This document shows, piece by piece, positions 7,436 to 13,275 of a DNA stretch of 13,275 bases (positions are counted from its first letter, which is position 1; the number at the start of each line of letters is the position of its first letter). The DNA is taken from the NCBI GenBank assembly GCA_902805485.1, contig CADCTM010000231.1, positions 1-13,275 of the forward strand, written 5' to 3'. The notes below the pieces were generated by a model. It had not been told where the DNA came from. It searched no databases and saw only the letters and a list, made by a program, of their open reading frames with translations. The position numbers and the translations under genes were made by a program. The stretch comes from an uncultured Coleofasciculus sp. (GTDB lineage: Bacteria; Cyanobacteriota; Cyanobacteriia; Cyanobacteriales; Coleofasciculaceae).

Positions 7436-7801
7436 CTATCCTCTAAGAAGCTGTTTCACTGTCCCAATCAGCTCTGTTGGCTGGAAGGGTTTGGCAATGT
7501 AGGCATCTGCCCCTTGCTTCATGCCCCAATATCGGTCAAATTCTTCCCCTTTTGAAGAACACATTACCACCGGGACGTGCTGAGTCTTGGGATCGGCTTT
7601 GAGACGGCGGCAAACCTCATAACCGTTCATCCGGGGCATTACAATATCCAAGACCACAACATCAGGGCTGGAGCGCTGAATGTGTTCCAAGGCTTCCACA
7701 CCATCACTCGCTACCATGACCGTCAACCCACTTCCTTTGAGGAGGTCTGATATCATCTGTCGTTGTGCAAGGCTGTCTTCTACAACCAGAACTGTACTCA
7801 T
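7436..7801 (-). CDS. pilH: PilH/HmpB-type CheY response regulator
   Basis: A 121-residue stand-alone receiver domain with no output domain, as in CheY/PilH. The phosphorylation machinery is complete: acidic pocket E8-D9, phospho-acceptor D52 in VVVLDIVMP, switch serines S82/S83, and K104 in AKPF. It is expected to accept phosphate from the pathway's CheA kinase and act on pilus retraction or polarity, or to serve as a phosphate sink. The ATG is supported by AAGGAG at 7804-7809, two bases upstream, the clearest Shine-Dalgarno site of the cluster after that of pilJ. It follows pilG by 196 bp, a gap with no gene and only a weak 6-bp hairpin at 7967-7987, so an internal promoter there is possible. 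Confidence 0.94.
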   Translation of the reverse strand: MSTVLVVEDSLAQRQMISDLLKGSGLTVMVASDGVEALEHIQRSSPDVVVLDIVMPRMNGYEVCRRLKADPKTQHVPVVMCSSKGEEFDRYWGMKQGADAYIAKPFQPTELIGTVKQLLRG

Positions 7802-7997
7802 AACTCCTTAACCTGACTCACCGATGACCGGAGTGAACTCCAAACCTGACCTTGGGCGGCATGTATTAAACCGGCTAATGATTAAAGTATCCCTCATTCA
7901 GCTTTCATCATTGAGCGACATTTTCAAATCTTGTACCGATTCTTGCTTGAGGTGACAGCGACTTTGAGCTTGTCAGGGGAGCAAGCTGATGAATTGC

Positions 7998-9302
7998 TTA
8001 CGCAGAGGCTGACTTAGTGATATCGGTTTCTTTTAGCTCATCTGAGGTATTGGTGCTGGAATTGTCATTGTGGCATCTTTCTAGGTCTCCCGGACCAACA
8101 TATTTTTCTAATAGCATTAATAATTCACTTGCCCCAAACGGTTTTGTCAGGTAGTCGGTTGAGCCGACCATCCTTGCTCTTACTCGGTCGATAAAGCCAT
8201 CTTTGCCTGTCAGCATAATAATTGGCGTCTGGCGAAACGTTGTGGACTTTCGCAGCATCCCACAAATTTCGTAACCATCGAGTTCCGGCATGGCAAGGTC
8301 ACAGAGAATCAAATCTGGTTTAAGTTGGAAGACTTGGGTCAAAGCTTCCACGGGATTTTGAATCGCTGTAACTTTATATCCTTTAGCTTGTAAGGTATAT
8401 TCCACGGTTTTCCCGATCGCTAAGTCATCATCAATACAGACAATGCTGGGCACAGGGGTAACTGGCTTGAATTCCCATTCGCGTCGAATGAGCGGTGCCT
8501 CTTGTGTCGTCGCTAACAATTGAATCCAACCCTTTTGTACATAAGGATAAATTGCCCTGGCGACTGTGAGAATGTCACGATTGAGATAACGAGACAACTG
8601 ACGTAGAGATGTTTTCCCATCAGCCCATTGATTTAGGGTTCTGAAGGCCTTTTCTGGAAGGGCAGCACGTAACTGAAGCTCATTAGTAATCGTTGGACAC
8701 TGATTAGGAGTTTGAATATGAGGATGAAATTGCTTCCACTCCTGTACCTGCTTCATAATTCTGGTAACTAGGGGGGCAATTTCTAGGGTTGTCAGTTGCG
8801 GCGCTAGTGCTGGACTAACCTCAAAGACAAAATAGCCATTGTGCAAACTCAAAAGATCAAATAAAGTTTCACGCACCATGCTTTGAATGATGCTACGCCC
8901 TTGTGCTGGTGTGAGGACGTGGTTTTCTAGCAGTGCCCACAGATAGCCGTATTCTGGCGCGTTGATTGAAGAAATTGAAGGCAGTTCGAGATTATCTAAG
9001 GCGGTGTTAGCTTTGTAGCGGCGTAAATAGTCCCGCAGTCGCGATAAACTGCCTCCACTATCAGCGGCATAAGCAATTTGTCCGTTGAGAAAGAAGACAA
9101 ACCAAAATGGTCCGGCGCTTCTTTTGGCTCTAGTAGATTCTTGGTAGGGACGACCAAAAACCATGCCCTTACTGCTGGCATCACCCCCTGCGCTATTTGC
9201 GTGGGGACTATAGGCTTCAACTAACAGTTCGCCTGTGCGCTGACCTAGCTCGATCAGTTGCAGGATGCTACGGATATCAATTTCATTCAACGTTCCCTGC
9301 AT
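7998..9302 (-). CDS. pilG: PilG/HmpA-type response regulator, PATAN (PatA N-terminal) plus receiver domain
   Basis: A 434-residue PatA-type regulator. Residues 1 to about 190 form the DUF4388/PATAN region, opening MQGTLNEIDIRSILQLIELG and including FFLNGQIAYA and an internal helical part; a helical linker follows (about 200-275). A C-terminal receiver spans about 285-405 with acidic residues D291-D293, phospho-acceptor D335 in LILCDLAMPELDG, and K387 in LTKPFG. About 25 polar residues finish the protein. PatA-type regulators act by protein contacts, not DNA binding. This is the first gene of the minus-strand run, placed as slr1041 is in Synechocystis and hmpA in Nostoc punctiforme. An AGGAG lies 15 bases before the ATG, rather far for a ribosome site. 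Two receiver proteins, PilG and PilH, are typical of the pathway. Confidence 0.92.
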   Translation of the reverse strand: MQGTLNEIDIRSILQLIELGQRTGELLVEAYSPHANSAGGDASSKGMVFGRPYQESTRAKRSAGPFWFVFFLNGQIAYAADSGGSLSRLRDYLRRYKANTALDNLELPSISSINAPEYGYLWALLENHVLTPAQGRSIIQSMVRETLFDLLSLHNGYFVFEVSPALAPQLTTLEIAPLVTRIMKQVQEWKQFHPHIQTPNQCPTITNELQLRAALPEKAFRTLNQWADGKTSLRQLSRYLNRDILTVARAIYPYVQKGWIQLLATTQEAPLIRREWEFKPVTPVPSIVCIDDDLAIGKTVEYTLQAKGYKVTAIQNPVEALTQVFQLKPDLILCDLAMPELDGYEICGMLRKSTTFRQTPIIMLTGKDGFIDRVRARMVGSTDYLTKPFGASELLMLLEKYVGPGDLERCHNDNSSTNTSDELKETDITKSASA

Positions 9303-10027
9303 TTAATGAAAACGTACTCCTAAAAACCTTTTGATCAATCTGAGAATGAGAATCTGACTGCTCGTTGTACTGTTTTTGTTATAAATACCTCTAAATTGAT
9401 GCCGATGTCTAAAATTTAAACCGTTTGGGGGCAGTCTGAGAATACGGCTTGATTCAAGTGTGAGTTCGCCCCTCTCTTGTCAAAAACAAAGGTTTTGTCG
9501 CTAATGAGCATCTTTCTGCAACAGGGCGACTTAACTAGGACTAACACGGATTGGGTCTTTATGTTGCTCTTGAAAGACACCGCTCGTTTGTTCGTGCAGG
9601 TCTGAAATACTATCGCCGCAGGGTCTTGCCAATTTTCTACCGCTGCTTTTAAACACAGTCGTGCTAAACTTGGAAACCTGCTTGGCTTCAATTACCAAAA
9701 TTAAACTCACAAGTGCTTTGCTTGAAACACTAAGCGGCTTTTTTCCAATACACTTAGTCTAATTTAAGATTTGACATTGCGGATAAAGCTGACGGTAGTT
9801 GCCTTGCCTTTGGTTTAAACCCATCCTCCTAGTGTCATCCATAACAGGGGCTAACGAAAGGAGGGTTGCTTACTGTTACTGATGTAGAGTTCTTCCTAAA
9901 CTCAGTAAGAACAGGTTAGGATGAACCAATGGAGGCATCCGCTGTTGATCGTAGTCTGTTCGACTCAGCAAACTCTCAGTTATGGAAGTGTTCTGTCTCC
10001 TTGGAACGATCATTTGTCGTCATTGGA

Positions 10028-10046
10028 GCCTTTCCCTGAGGAAGGC
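10028..10046 (+). terminator. Hairpin followed by AT-rich DNA, possible terminator of an unannotated small RNA or leader
   Basis: GCCTTTCC (10028-10035), a CTGA loop and GGAAGGC (10040-10046) form a 7-bp GC-rich stem with one bulged T. The T-run (TTTTTT at 10067-10072) comes about 20 bases later, so it is not a classical intrinsic terminator. Together with the hairpin at 9889-9912 it hints at a structured transcript of 100-150 nt upstream of hmpF. Confidence 0.25.
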
Positions 10047-10081
10047 TGGTAATTAAAGATTTCTAATTTTTTGTAAAAAAT

Positions 10082-10087
10082 TATAAT
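10082..10087 (+). promoter_or_regulatory. Candidate -10 element upstream of hmpF
   Basis: TATAAT matches the consensus -10 box exactly and sits in an AT-rich stretch about 170 bases before the hmpF start. No good TTGACA-like -35 lies 16-18 bases upstream, so it would be a weak or activator-dependent promoter if real. Confidence 0.3.
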
Positions 10088-10245
10088 TAGTTTCATAGAA
10101 ATGCCAAGTCATAAAGAGATTGCTCAACCAAGAATTAAGATGCTTTCTTGTTTTGGCAATGTGGTCTTCCTAAACTGGATTAAATAGACAGACTAAGCAT
10201 AGCGACTCGTTGGTTTAGTCACAGATTATGCACAAGACACGTATT

Positions 10246-10250
10246 GAGGA
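10246..10250 (+). promoter_or_regulatory. Ribosome binding site that decides the hmpF start
   Basis: GAGGA ends eight bases before the GTG at 10259, an ideal distance. It overlaps the only upstream alternative, TTG at 10244-10246, which has no such site of its own. Confidence 0.65.
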
Positions 10251-10258
10251 CCCGCAGT

Positions 10259-12028
10259 GTGCTGTATCTAGCAGAAGTTCAAAAGAAAAGTGGTGGGATA
10301 TTGGGCGGCAGTAAAGCCGAACTCAAACTGTTGGCTTGCCAACGGACGGATCAGAGCTGGAGTGCTGTACCTGGTGAGGAAACGGTTCCTGTCCCTACCG
10401 AAGAAGTTAATCGATTGACTGACGGTGTCCTAGTAATCGTTAAATTGGGTGGGAATCGACAATTGCAGGGGGCGTGTGAGCCAGCCGGAGGGCGGCTCGT
10501 CAATATGCTGCAAAATTTCTCTCGTCTGCTGGAAAAGTCAAAAAGCCAGGAAGAAGAAATCGAACAGTGGAAGCAGTCTTTGACTTATCAAAGTCAAGAA
10601 CTCAACCGCCGTGAGATGGAGATGGAATCGCGGATTGAACAGATGCAAGCGATGGAGGAAGAAGCCCAACGCCTCGAAGGTCAACTCCAGGATCTGGAAC
10701 GGGCGAAGGAGGAAACCGCCCGGCTTCGGGAAGAGTTTGAGCGTAACCGTCAGGAATTAGAAGGAGCTTGGGAACACCTACGGGGTGAACAACGCCGCTT
10801 AGACGAGCAAAAGGCTGACTATCAGCCCTCTGCTGGTTTAGATGAGCAACAGGCAGCCGTGATTCAAGAATTACTAGAGCGCCTATCGGTTGCCGTTGCC
10901 CCCACAGATGCGGTGCGGGAACAGCTAAATCAGGCGCTTGAAGTGGTCAACACTCAACAATCTGTACTGGAGAGTCAGTGGCAGGAGTGGGAGCAACAAC
11001 ACGCCCAAGCCTCTGAACTACAAGGAGATGTTGACCGTCAAGCCTCAGAGATTCAAAACCGCAAGCAAGAGTTGGAGCAAGCCCAACGGTCTTTTGAGGA
11101 AGCAAAGGCGGAGCTGAAAGTGCAGCAAAATGCTCTCTTAATCAAGCAAGATGCTGCCCAGATGCTGAATCTCCAACTCAGAAGCCAAGACGAACTCTTC
11201 CAGGAACTTACCCGTTTGGCGGCAACCTCGGTAGGTGTGACGATTAGCCAGAAAGTCGATCTCGAAGCCCTAGAAAATATGCCCTTGGGTGAGCTACAAG
11301 AAGTAGTGCAGAATTTGCAAAATGACCTAGAAAAAGTTAAGCGCTTTGTCAATGACCAGGAAGAGGAGTTAACTTTCCAACGTCAGGCGATTGAAGAATT
11401 GCAAGACAAGATGGGCGGGGCTAGCGAATATGACCGCATGAGTCTAGAGACAGAGCTAGCAGATGAACAAGACCGTTATCAACTGCTGGATGAATCGTTG
11501 GTGGGTTCGCGTCGGAATCTCCGGGAGCGAGAAGGGATTCTCAATCAGCACCAACGAGTGATGCACCGCCGCCAAGGTGTCACGGAAAGCAACAGCTCAG
11601 ACCACCAGAAAATTGACTTGGGACCGATTCTGAGCCAGCTTGAGGGGCAACGACAACAACAGGCAGAGGAATTGCAAAGACTGGAAAACCAGATTGAGCA
11701 GATGCACAGAACCATCAACCAAACGGAGGGGATGGTTCAACATCAAGGTGGCGAACAGGAGGCAAAGCTCCAAGAGTTACAAAATTTGGAGAATAATTGG
11801 CAGACAATGCGGGAGTCAGTGGCTCAAATGTGGGGCAAGGTAACTCTTTATCAAGAAACGCTACAGCCACGGCAGGATGGTCTCAATGAACTCCGGCAAC
11901 GGTTAGAAGCGATCGCTTATGCCCTTAATCAAATTCAAGAAACTGGGGACTATCAACTCCAGGCGATCTCGGAAATGCGACAAGCAATTGCAAGCTTAAT
12001 CCAGTCAGCCGAACTAACGGCGTCTTAA
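10259..12028 (+). CDS. hmpF: HmpF, coiled-coil regulator of type IV pilus motility
   Basis: A 589-residue cytoplasmic protein whose N-terminal domain of about 75 residues opens LYLAEVQKKSGGILGGSKAE and continues ELKLLACQRTDQSW; long heptad-rich coiled coil, high in Gln and Glu, then fills nearly all of the rest. I recognise this as HmpF. In Nostoc punctiforme HmpF is required for motility and localises dynamically to leading cell poles with the Hmp chemotaxis-like system to activate pili (established). Its placement divergent from pilG fits. I chose GTG at 10259 because GAGGA at 10246-10250 is well spaced and the protein then begins at its first family-like residue; a TTG at 10244 would add five residues. 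No in-frame ATG exists between the upstream stop at 10181-10183 and there. A HIP1 site lies within the gene at 11909-11916. Confidence 0.9.
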   Translation: MLYLAEVQKKSGGILGGSKAELKLLACQRTDQSWSAVPGEETVPVPTEEVNRLTDGVLVIVKLGGNRQLQGACEPAGGRLVNMLQNFSRLLEKSKSQEEEIEQWKQSLTYQSQELNRREMEMESRIEQMQAMEEEAQRLEGQLQDLERAKEETARLREEFERNRQELEGAWEHLRGEQRRLDEQKADYQPSAGLDEQQAAVIQELLERLSVAVAPTDAVREQLNQALEVVNTQQSVLESQWQEWEQQHAQASELQGDVDRQASEIQNRKQELEQAQRSFEEAKAELKVQQNALLIKQDAAQMLNLQLRSQDELFQELTRLAATSVGVTISQKVDLEALENMPLGELQEVVQNLQNDLEKVKRFVNDQEEELTFQRQAIEELQDKMGGASEYDRMSLETELADEQDRYQLLDESLVGSRRNLREREGILNQHQRVMHRRQGVTESNSSDHQKIDLGPILSQLEGQRQQQAEELQRLENQIEQMHRTINQTEGMVQHQGGEQEAKLQELQNLENNWQTMRESVAQMWGKVTLYQETLQPRQDGLNELRQRLEAIAYALNQIQETGDYQLQAISEMRQAIASLIQSAELTAS

Positions 12029-12042
12029 ATAAGTTGTTTGTT

Positions 12043-12059
12043 GCCCTTGGGTTAGGGGC
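12043..12059. terminator. Weak hairpin between convergent hmpF and tilS
   Basis: GCCCT (12043-12047), a 6-base loop and AGGGGC (12054-12059) can pair over five bases with one bulge. No T-run follows in either direction. Its place between convergent stop codons makes a bidirectional termination role possible but unproven. Confidence 0.25.
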
Positions 12060-12069
12060 GGGAAAGCGA

Positions 12070-12089
12070 CTTACGGAGATTGCCGTAAG
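12070..12089. terminator. Hairpin over the tilS stop codon
   Basis: CTTACGG (12070-12076) and CCGTAAG (12083-12089) form a perfect 7-bp stem with a 6-base loop, covering the tilS TAA (12071-12073). It lacks a U-tract on both strands, so termination activity is uncertain; it could stall polymerase or block 3' decay. Confidence 0.35.
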
Positions 12090-13084
12090 ATAATCCAGTT
12101 GCCTTCAACTTCTGCGATCGCTCCTTGCCCAAAAGACGAGGTTCGGGAGCGGTTGGGGGCGGTAATTAATGCCGTTACAGCTTCGATTTGCTCATAGCTA
12201 GGAGCGCTTTTTTGAGCATCCTTGAGAAATTGCCGAATGACTCGGCGTTGTAAAGAAAGTGATGCTGGTTGCAAGACAAGGCGATTGAGTCTTGGGGGTG
12301 TGTATTCCTTGCTCGTTGTTTCCAAGTCTTTTCTTGCCATCGCTTGCTGTCGCAACTCTTGGGCGCAATTCTCAAGATATTCGACATCTGCCCGAAGGAG
12401 TTCGGCGGTTTGGGCTAAAGCCTTCTCAACTTGGGGGTTGAAATTGGTTTTTAGGTAAGGCAGGAGTTCTTGGCGGATGCGATTACGGGCATACTTGAGG
12501 TCTTGATTGTAGGCATCTTCCCAAATTAGTAAATGCTGGTCTTGACAAAACCCAAAGGTTTCCGAGCGACTGACTTCCAAGAGGGGGCGTACTAGCTGTA
12601 ATTCAGTAGTGAGAGGACGTTGCCAGGTGAGAGCCTGTAAACCATCAGCACCCGCTCCCCGGATCAGGTTGTAGAGGACTGTTTCGGCGCGATCGCTTTT
12701 TGTATGCCCTGTAACAACGCTCTGGAAGCCCTGAGCTTGCGCCACCTCAATTAAAGCCTGATAGCGCCACTCTCTTGCTGCTGCCTCACTGGGGGGCAAA
12801 TCCGGGGCAATTTGTAGGTAAAAGGGAATTGCCCAAACTTGGGCAATTTGTTGGACATGAGCAGCTAACCCAGTATCGAACTGCCAACGGTGATCACAAT
12901 GAGCGATCGCCAATTTCCATCCCCACTTCGGTTGTAAATCTAGCAGCAATTTCGCAAGACACAGCGAATCTTGCCCGCCGGATACGGCAATTAATACACC
13001 CTGATTCTGCTGCAATAGCCGTCGTTGCCGCAGCGTTTGATGTAGCCTTGCGTGAAGCGGCGTCCAGGTTGGACGGTTAGACAT
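12071..13084 (-). CDS. tilS: TilS, tRNA(Ile)-lysidine synthetase
   Basis: ATP-dependent enzyme that joins lysine to C34 of the CAU anticodon of tRNA-Ile2, so that it reads AUA; normally essential. The 338-residue protein has the N-type ATP pyrophosphatase P-loop SGGQDS at residues 35-40, followed by the family blocks AIAHCDHRW and GHTKSDRAETVLYNLIRGAGADGL, and DLKYARNRIRQELLPYL leading into the helical domain. The length fits the shorter cyanobacterial form, which lacks much of the C-terminal tRNA-binding domain of E. coli TilS. I start at ATG 13082-13084 (MSNRPTW): a longer frame from 13129 would add 15 residues but overlaps the end of the KGK gene by 38 bases. The start lies 7 bp after that gene's stop, so translation may be coupled. 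Confidence 0.93.
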   Translation of the reverse strand: MSNRPTWTPLHARLHQTLRQRRLLQQNQGVLIAVSGGQDSLCLAKLLLDLQPKWGWKLAIAHCDHRWQFDTGLAAHVQQIAQVWAIPFYLQIAPDLPPSEAAAREWRYQALIEVAQAQGFQSVVTGHTKSDRAETVLYNLIRGAGADGLQALTWQRPLTTELQLVRPLLEVSRSETFGFCQDQHLLIWEDAYNQDLKYARNRIRQELLPYLKTNFNPQVEKALAQTAELLRADVEYLENCAQELRQQAMARKDLETTSKEYTPPRLNRLVLQPASLSLQRRVIRQFLKDAQKSAPSYEQIEAVTALITAPNRSRTSSFGQGAIAEVEGNWIILRQSP

Positions 13085-13091
13085 TGGGTAA

Positions 13092-13275
13092 TCAGCTTTC
13101 GGTGGCTTGCAGGCTCTTGCGGATGTCATCTAAAGGCGATATCGGCTCATCTGGGCAAAATTCTAAACATAGTTTAACTTTGCCCTTGCGCCAGTTGGAA
13201 CCAGGTCTTAAAACCTCACAAGGTAAACCTTCACCTGACAGCAATTCTTTTGCCTTACCCCCTCCTTGTAGATAG
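13092..13275 (-). CDS. KGK-domain family protein, C-terminal part (5' end beyond the window)
   Basis: An open frame on the minus strand reads 60 codons from the right edge to TGA at 13092-13094. It contains WRKGKVKLCLEFCPDEP followed by SPLDDIRKSL, which I recognise as the KGK motif region of the cyanobacterial KGK family (Pfam KGK); its function is unknown. The preceding residues, YLQGGGKAKELLSGEGLPCE with VLRPGSNW after it, look like the usual lead-in. Only the 3' part is here, so the full length and start cannot be given. The stop lies 7 bp before tilS, suggesting an operon. A 63-codon plus-strand frame covering the same bases is a shadow of this gene. Confidence 0.8.
   Translation of the reverse strand, partial: YLQGGGKAKELLSGEGLPCEVLRPGSNWRKGKVKLCLEFCPDEPISPLDDIRKSLQATES

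Larger units (their letters stand above)
9303..10258. other. Long divergent intergenic region between pilG and hmpF, no convincing gene
   Basis: About 950 bp separate the divergent starts of pilG and hmpF. I see no conserved protein. A 91-codon minus frame at 9416-9691 is compositionally unlike a real protein and is rejected. Contents worth noting: a 12-base direct repeat, TCTTCCTAAACT, at 9891-9902 and 10165-10176; a hairpin GTTCTT/AAGAAC at 9889-9894 and 9907-9912; a stronger hairpin at 10028-10046; AT-rich DNA with a perfect TATAAT at 10082-10087; and TTGACA at 9771-9776 without a good -10 partner. The region presumably holds the promoters for both motility transcripts and long 5' leaders, and could hide a small RNA. 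Confidence 0.6.

Noticed and set aside
7870..7900. GGGATACT on the minus strand upstream of pilH, reminiscent of a hormogonium sigma-factor box
   Set aside because: I do not recall the consensus well enough, and the match would be imperfect.
7967..7987. Possible terminator after pilG (AGCTTG/CAAGCT, 9-base loop)
   Set aside because: Only a 6-bp stem with low GC content, and no T-run on the minus strand; too weak to call.
9416..9691. A 91-codon minus-strand frame in the pilG-hmpF spacer
   Set aside because: No recognisable domain, irregular composition, no ribosome site, and it lies in a region with regulatory character. Most likely a chance frame.
13084..13275. A plus-strand frame running off the right edge
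   Set aside because: It is the shadow of the minus-strand KGK-family gene, which carries the conserved motif.
1..13275. CRISPR arrays, insertion sequences, tRNA or rRNA genes
   Set aside because: No spaced direct repeats of CRISPR type, no transposase-like frame, and no tRNA cloverleaf or rRNA sequence was recognised on either strand.

Overview
The window looks like chromosomal DNA of a cyanobacterium, probably a filamentous one. Evidence: ten perfect HIP1 octamers (GCGATCGC) in 13.3 kb, short tandem heptanucleotide repeats in the intergenic gaps, and gene families largely confined to cyanobacteria (HmpF, DUF3086, DUF3119, the KGK protein, PatA-type response regulators). The species cannot be named from this sequence.

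Layout. At the left edge is the 3' end of a plus-strand gene, perhaps a Nudix hydrolase. It converges on a long run of eight minus-strand genes. Read in transcription order (right to left) these are pilG/hmpA (PATAN plus receiver), pilH/hmpB (CheY), pilI/hmpC (CheW), pilJ/hmpD (chemoreceptor), an MlaE/TGD1-type lipid-transport permease, a DUF3119 membrane protein, a DUF3086 coiled-coil protein, and plsY. A gap of about 950 bp with no convincing gene then separates pilG from the divergent plus-strand hmpF. hmpF converges with minus-strand tilS, and tilS lies 7 bp downstream of a KGK-family gene cut by the right edge.

How the genes fit together. pilG-H-I-J plus hmpF is the chemotaxis-like pathway controlling type IV pilus motility in cyanobacteria (Pil in Synechocystis, Hmp in Nostoc hormogonia). 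The histidine kinase CheA (PilL/HmpE) is not in the window. The gene directly after pilJ is instead the MlaE permease, followed by two conserved unknowns and the acyltransferase that starts phospholipid synthesis. Whether this motility-lipid neighbourhood is functional or only conserved order is an open question.

Most notable: (i) PilJ has an N-terminal TPR-like region and a roughly 430-residue acidic, disordered-looking segment before its membrane anchor, with almost no periplasmic loop; (ii) four of the gaps in the run carry heptamer repeat arrays, one of which forms a long inverted repeat over the pilJ stop codon; (iii) two gene ends at the window edges (KGK and the Nudix-like tail) are easy to miss; (iv) hmpF very likely starts at a GTG with a good ribosome binding site. 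No clearly new defence or mobile system is visible.
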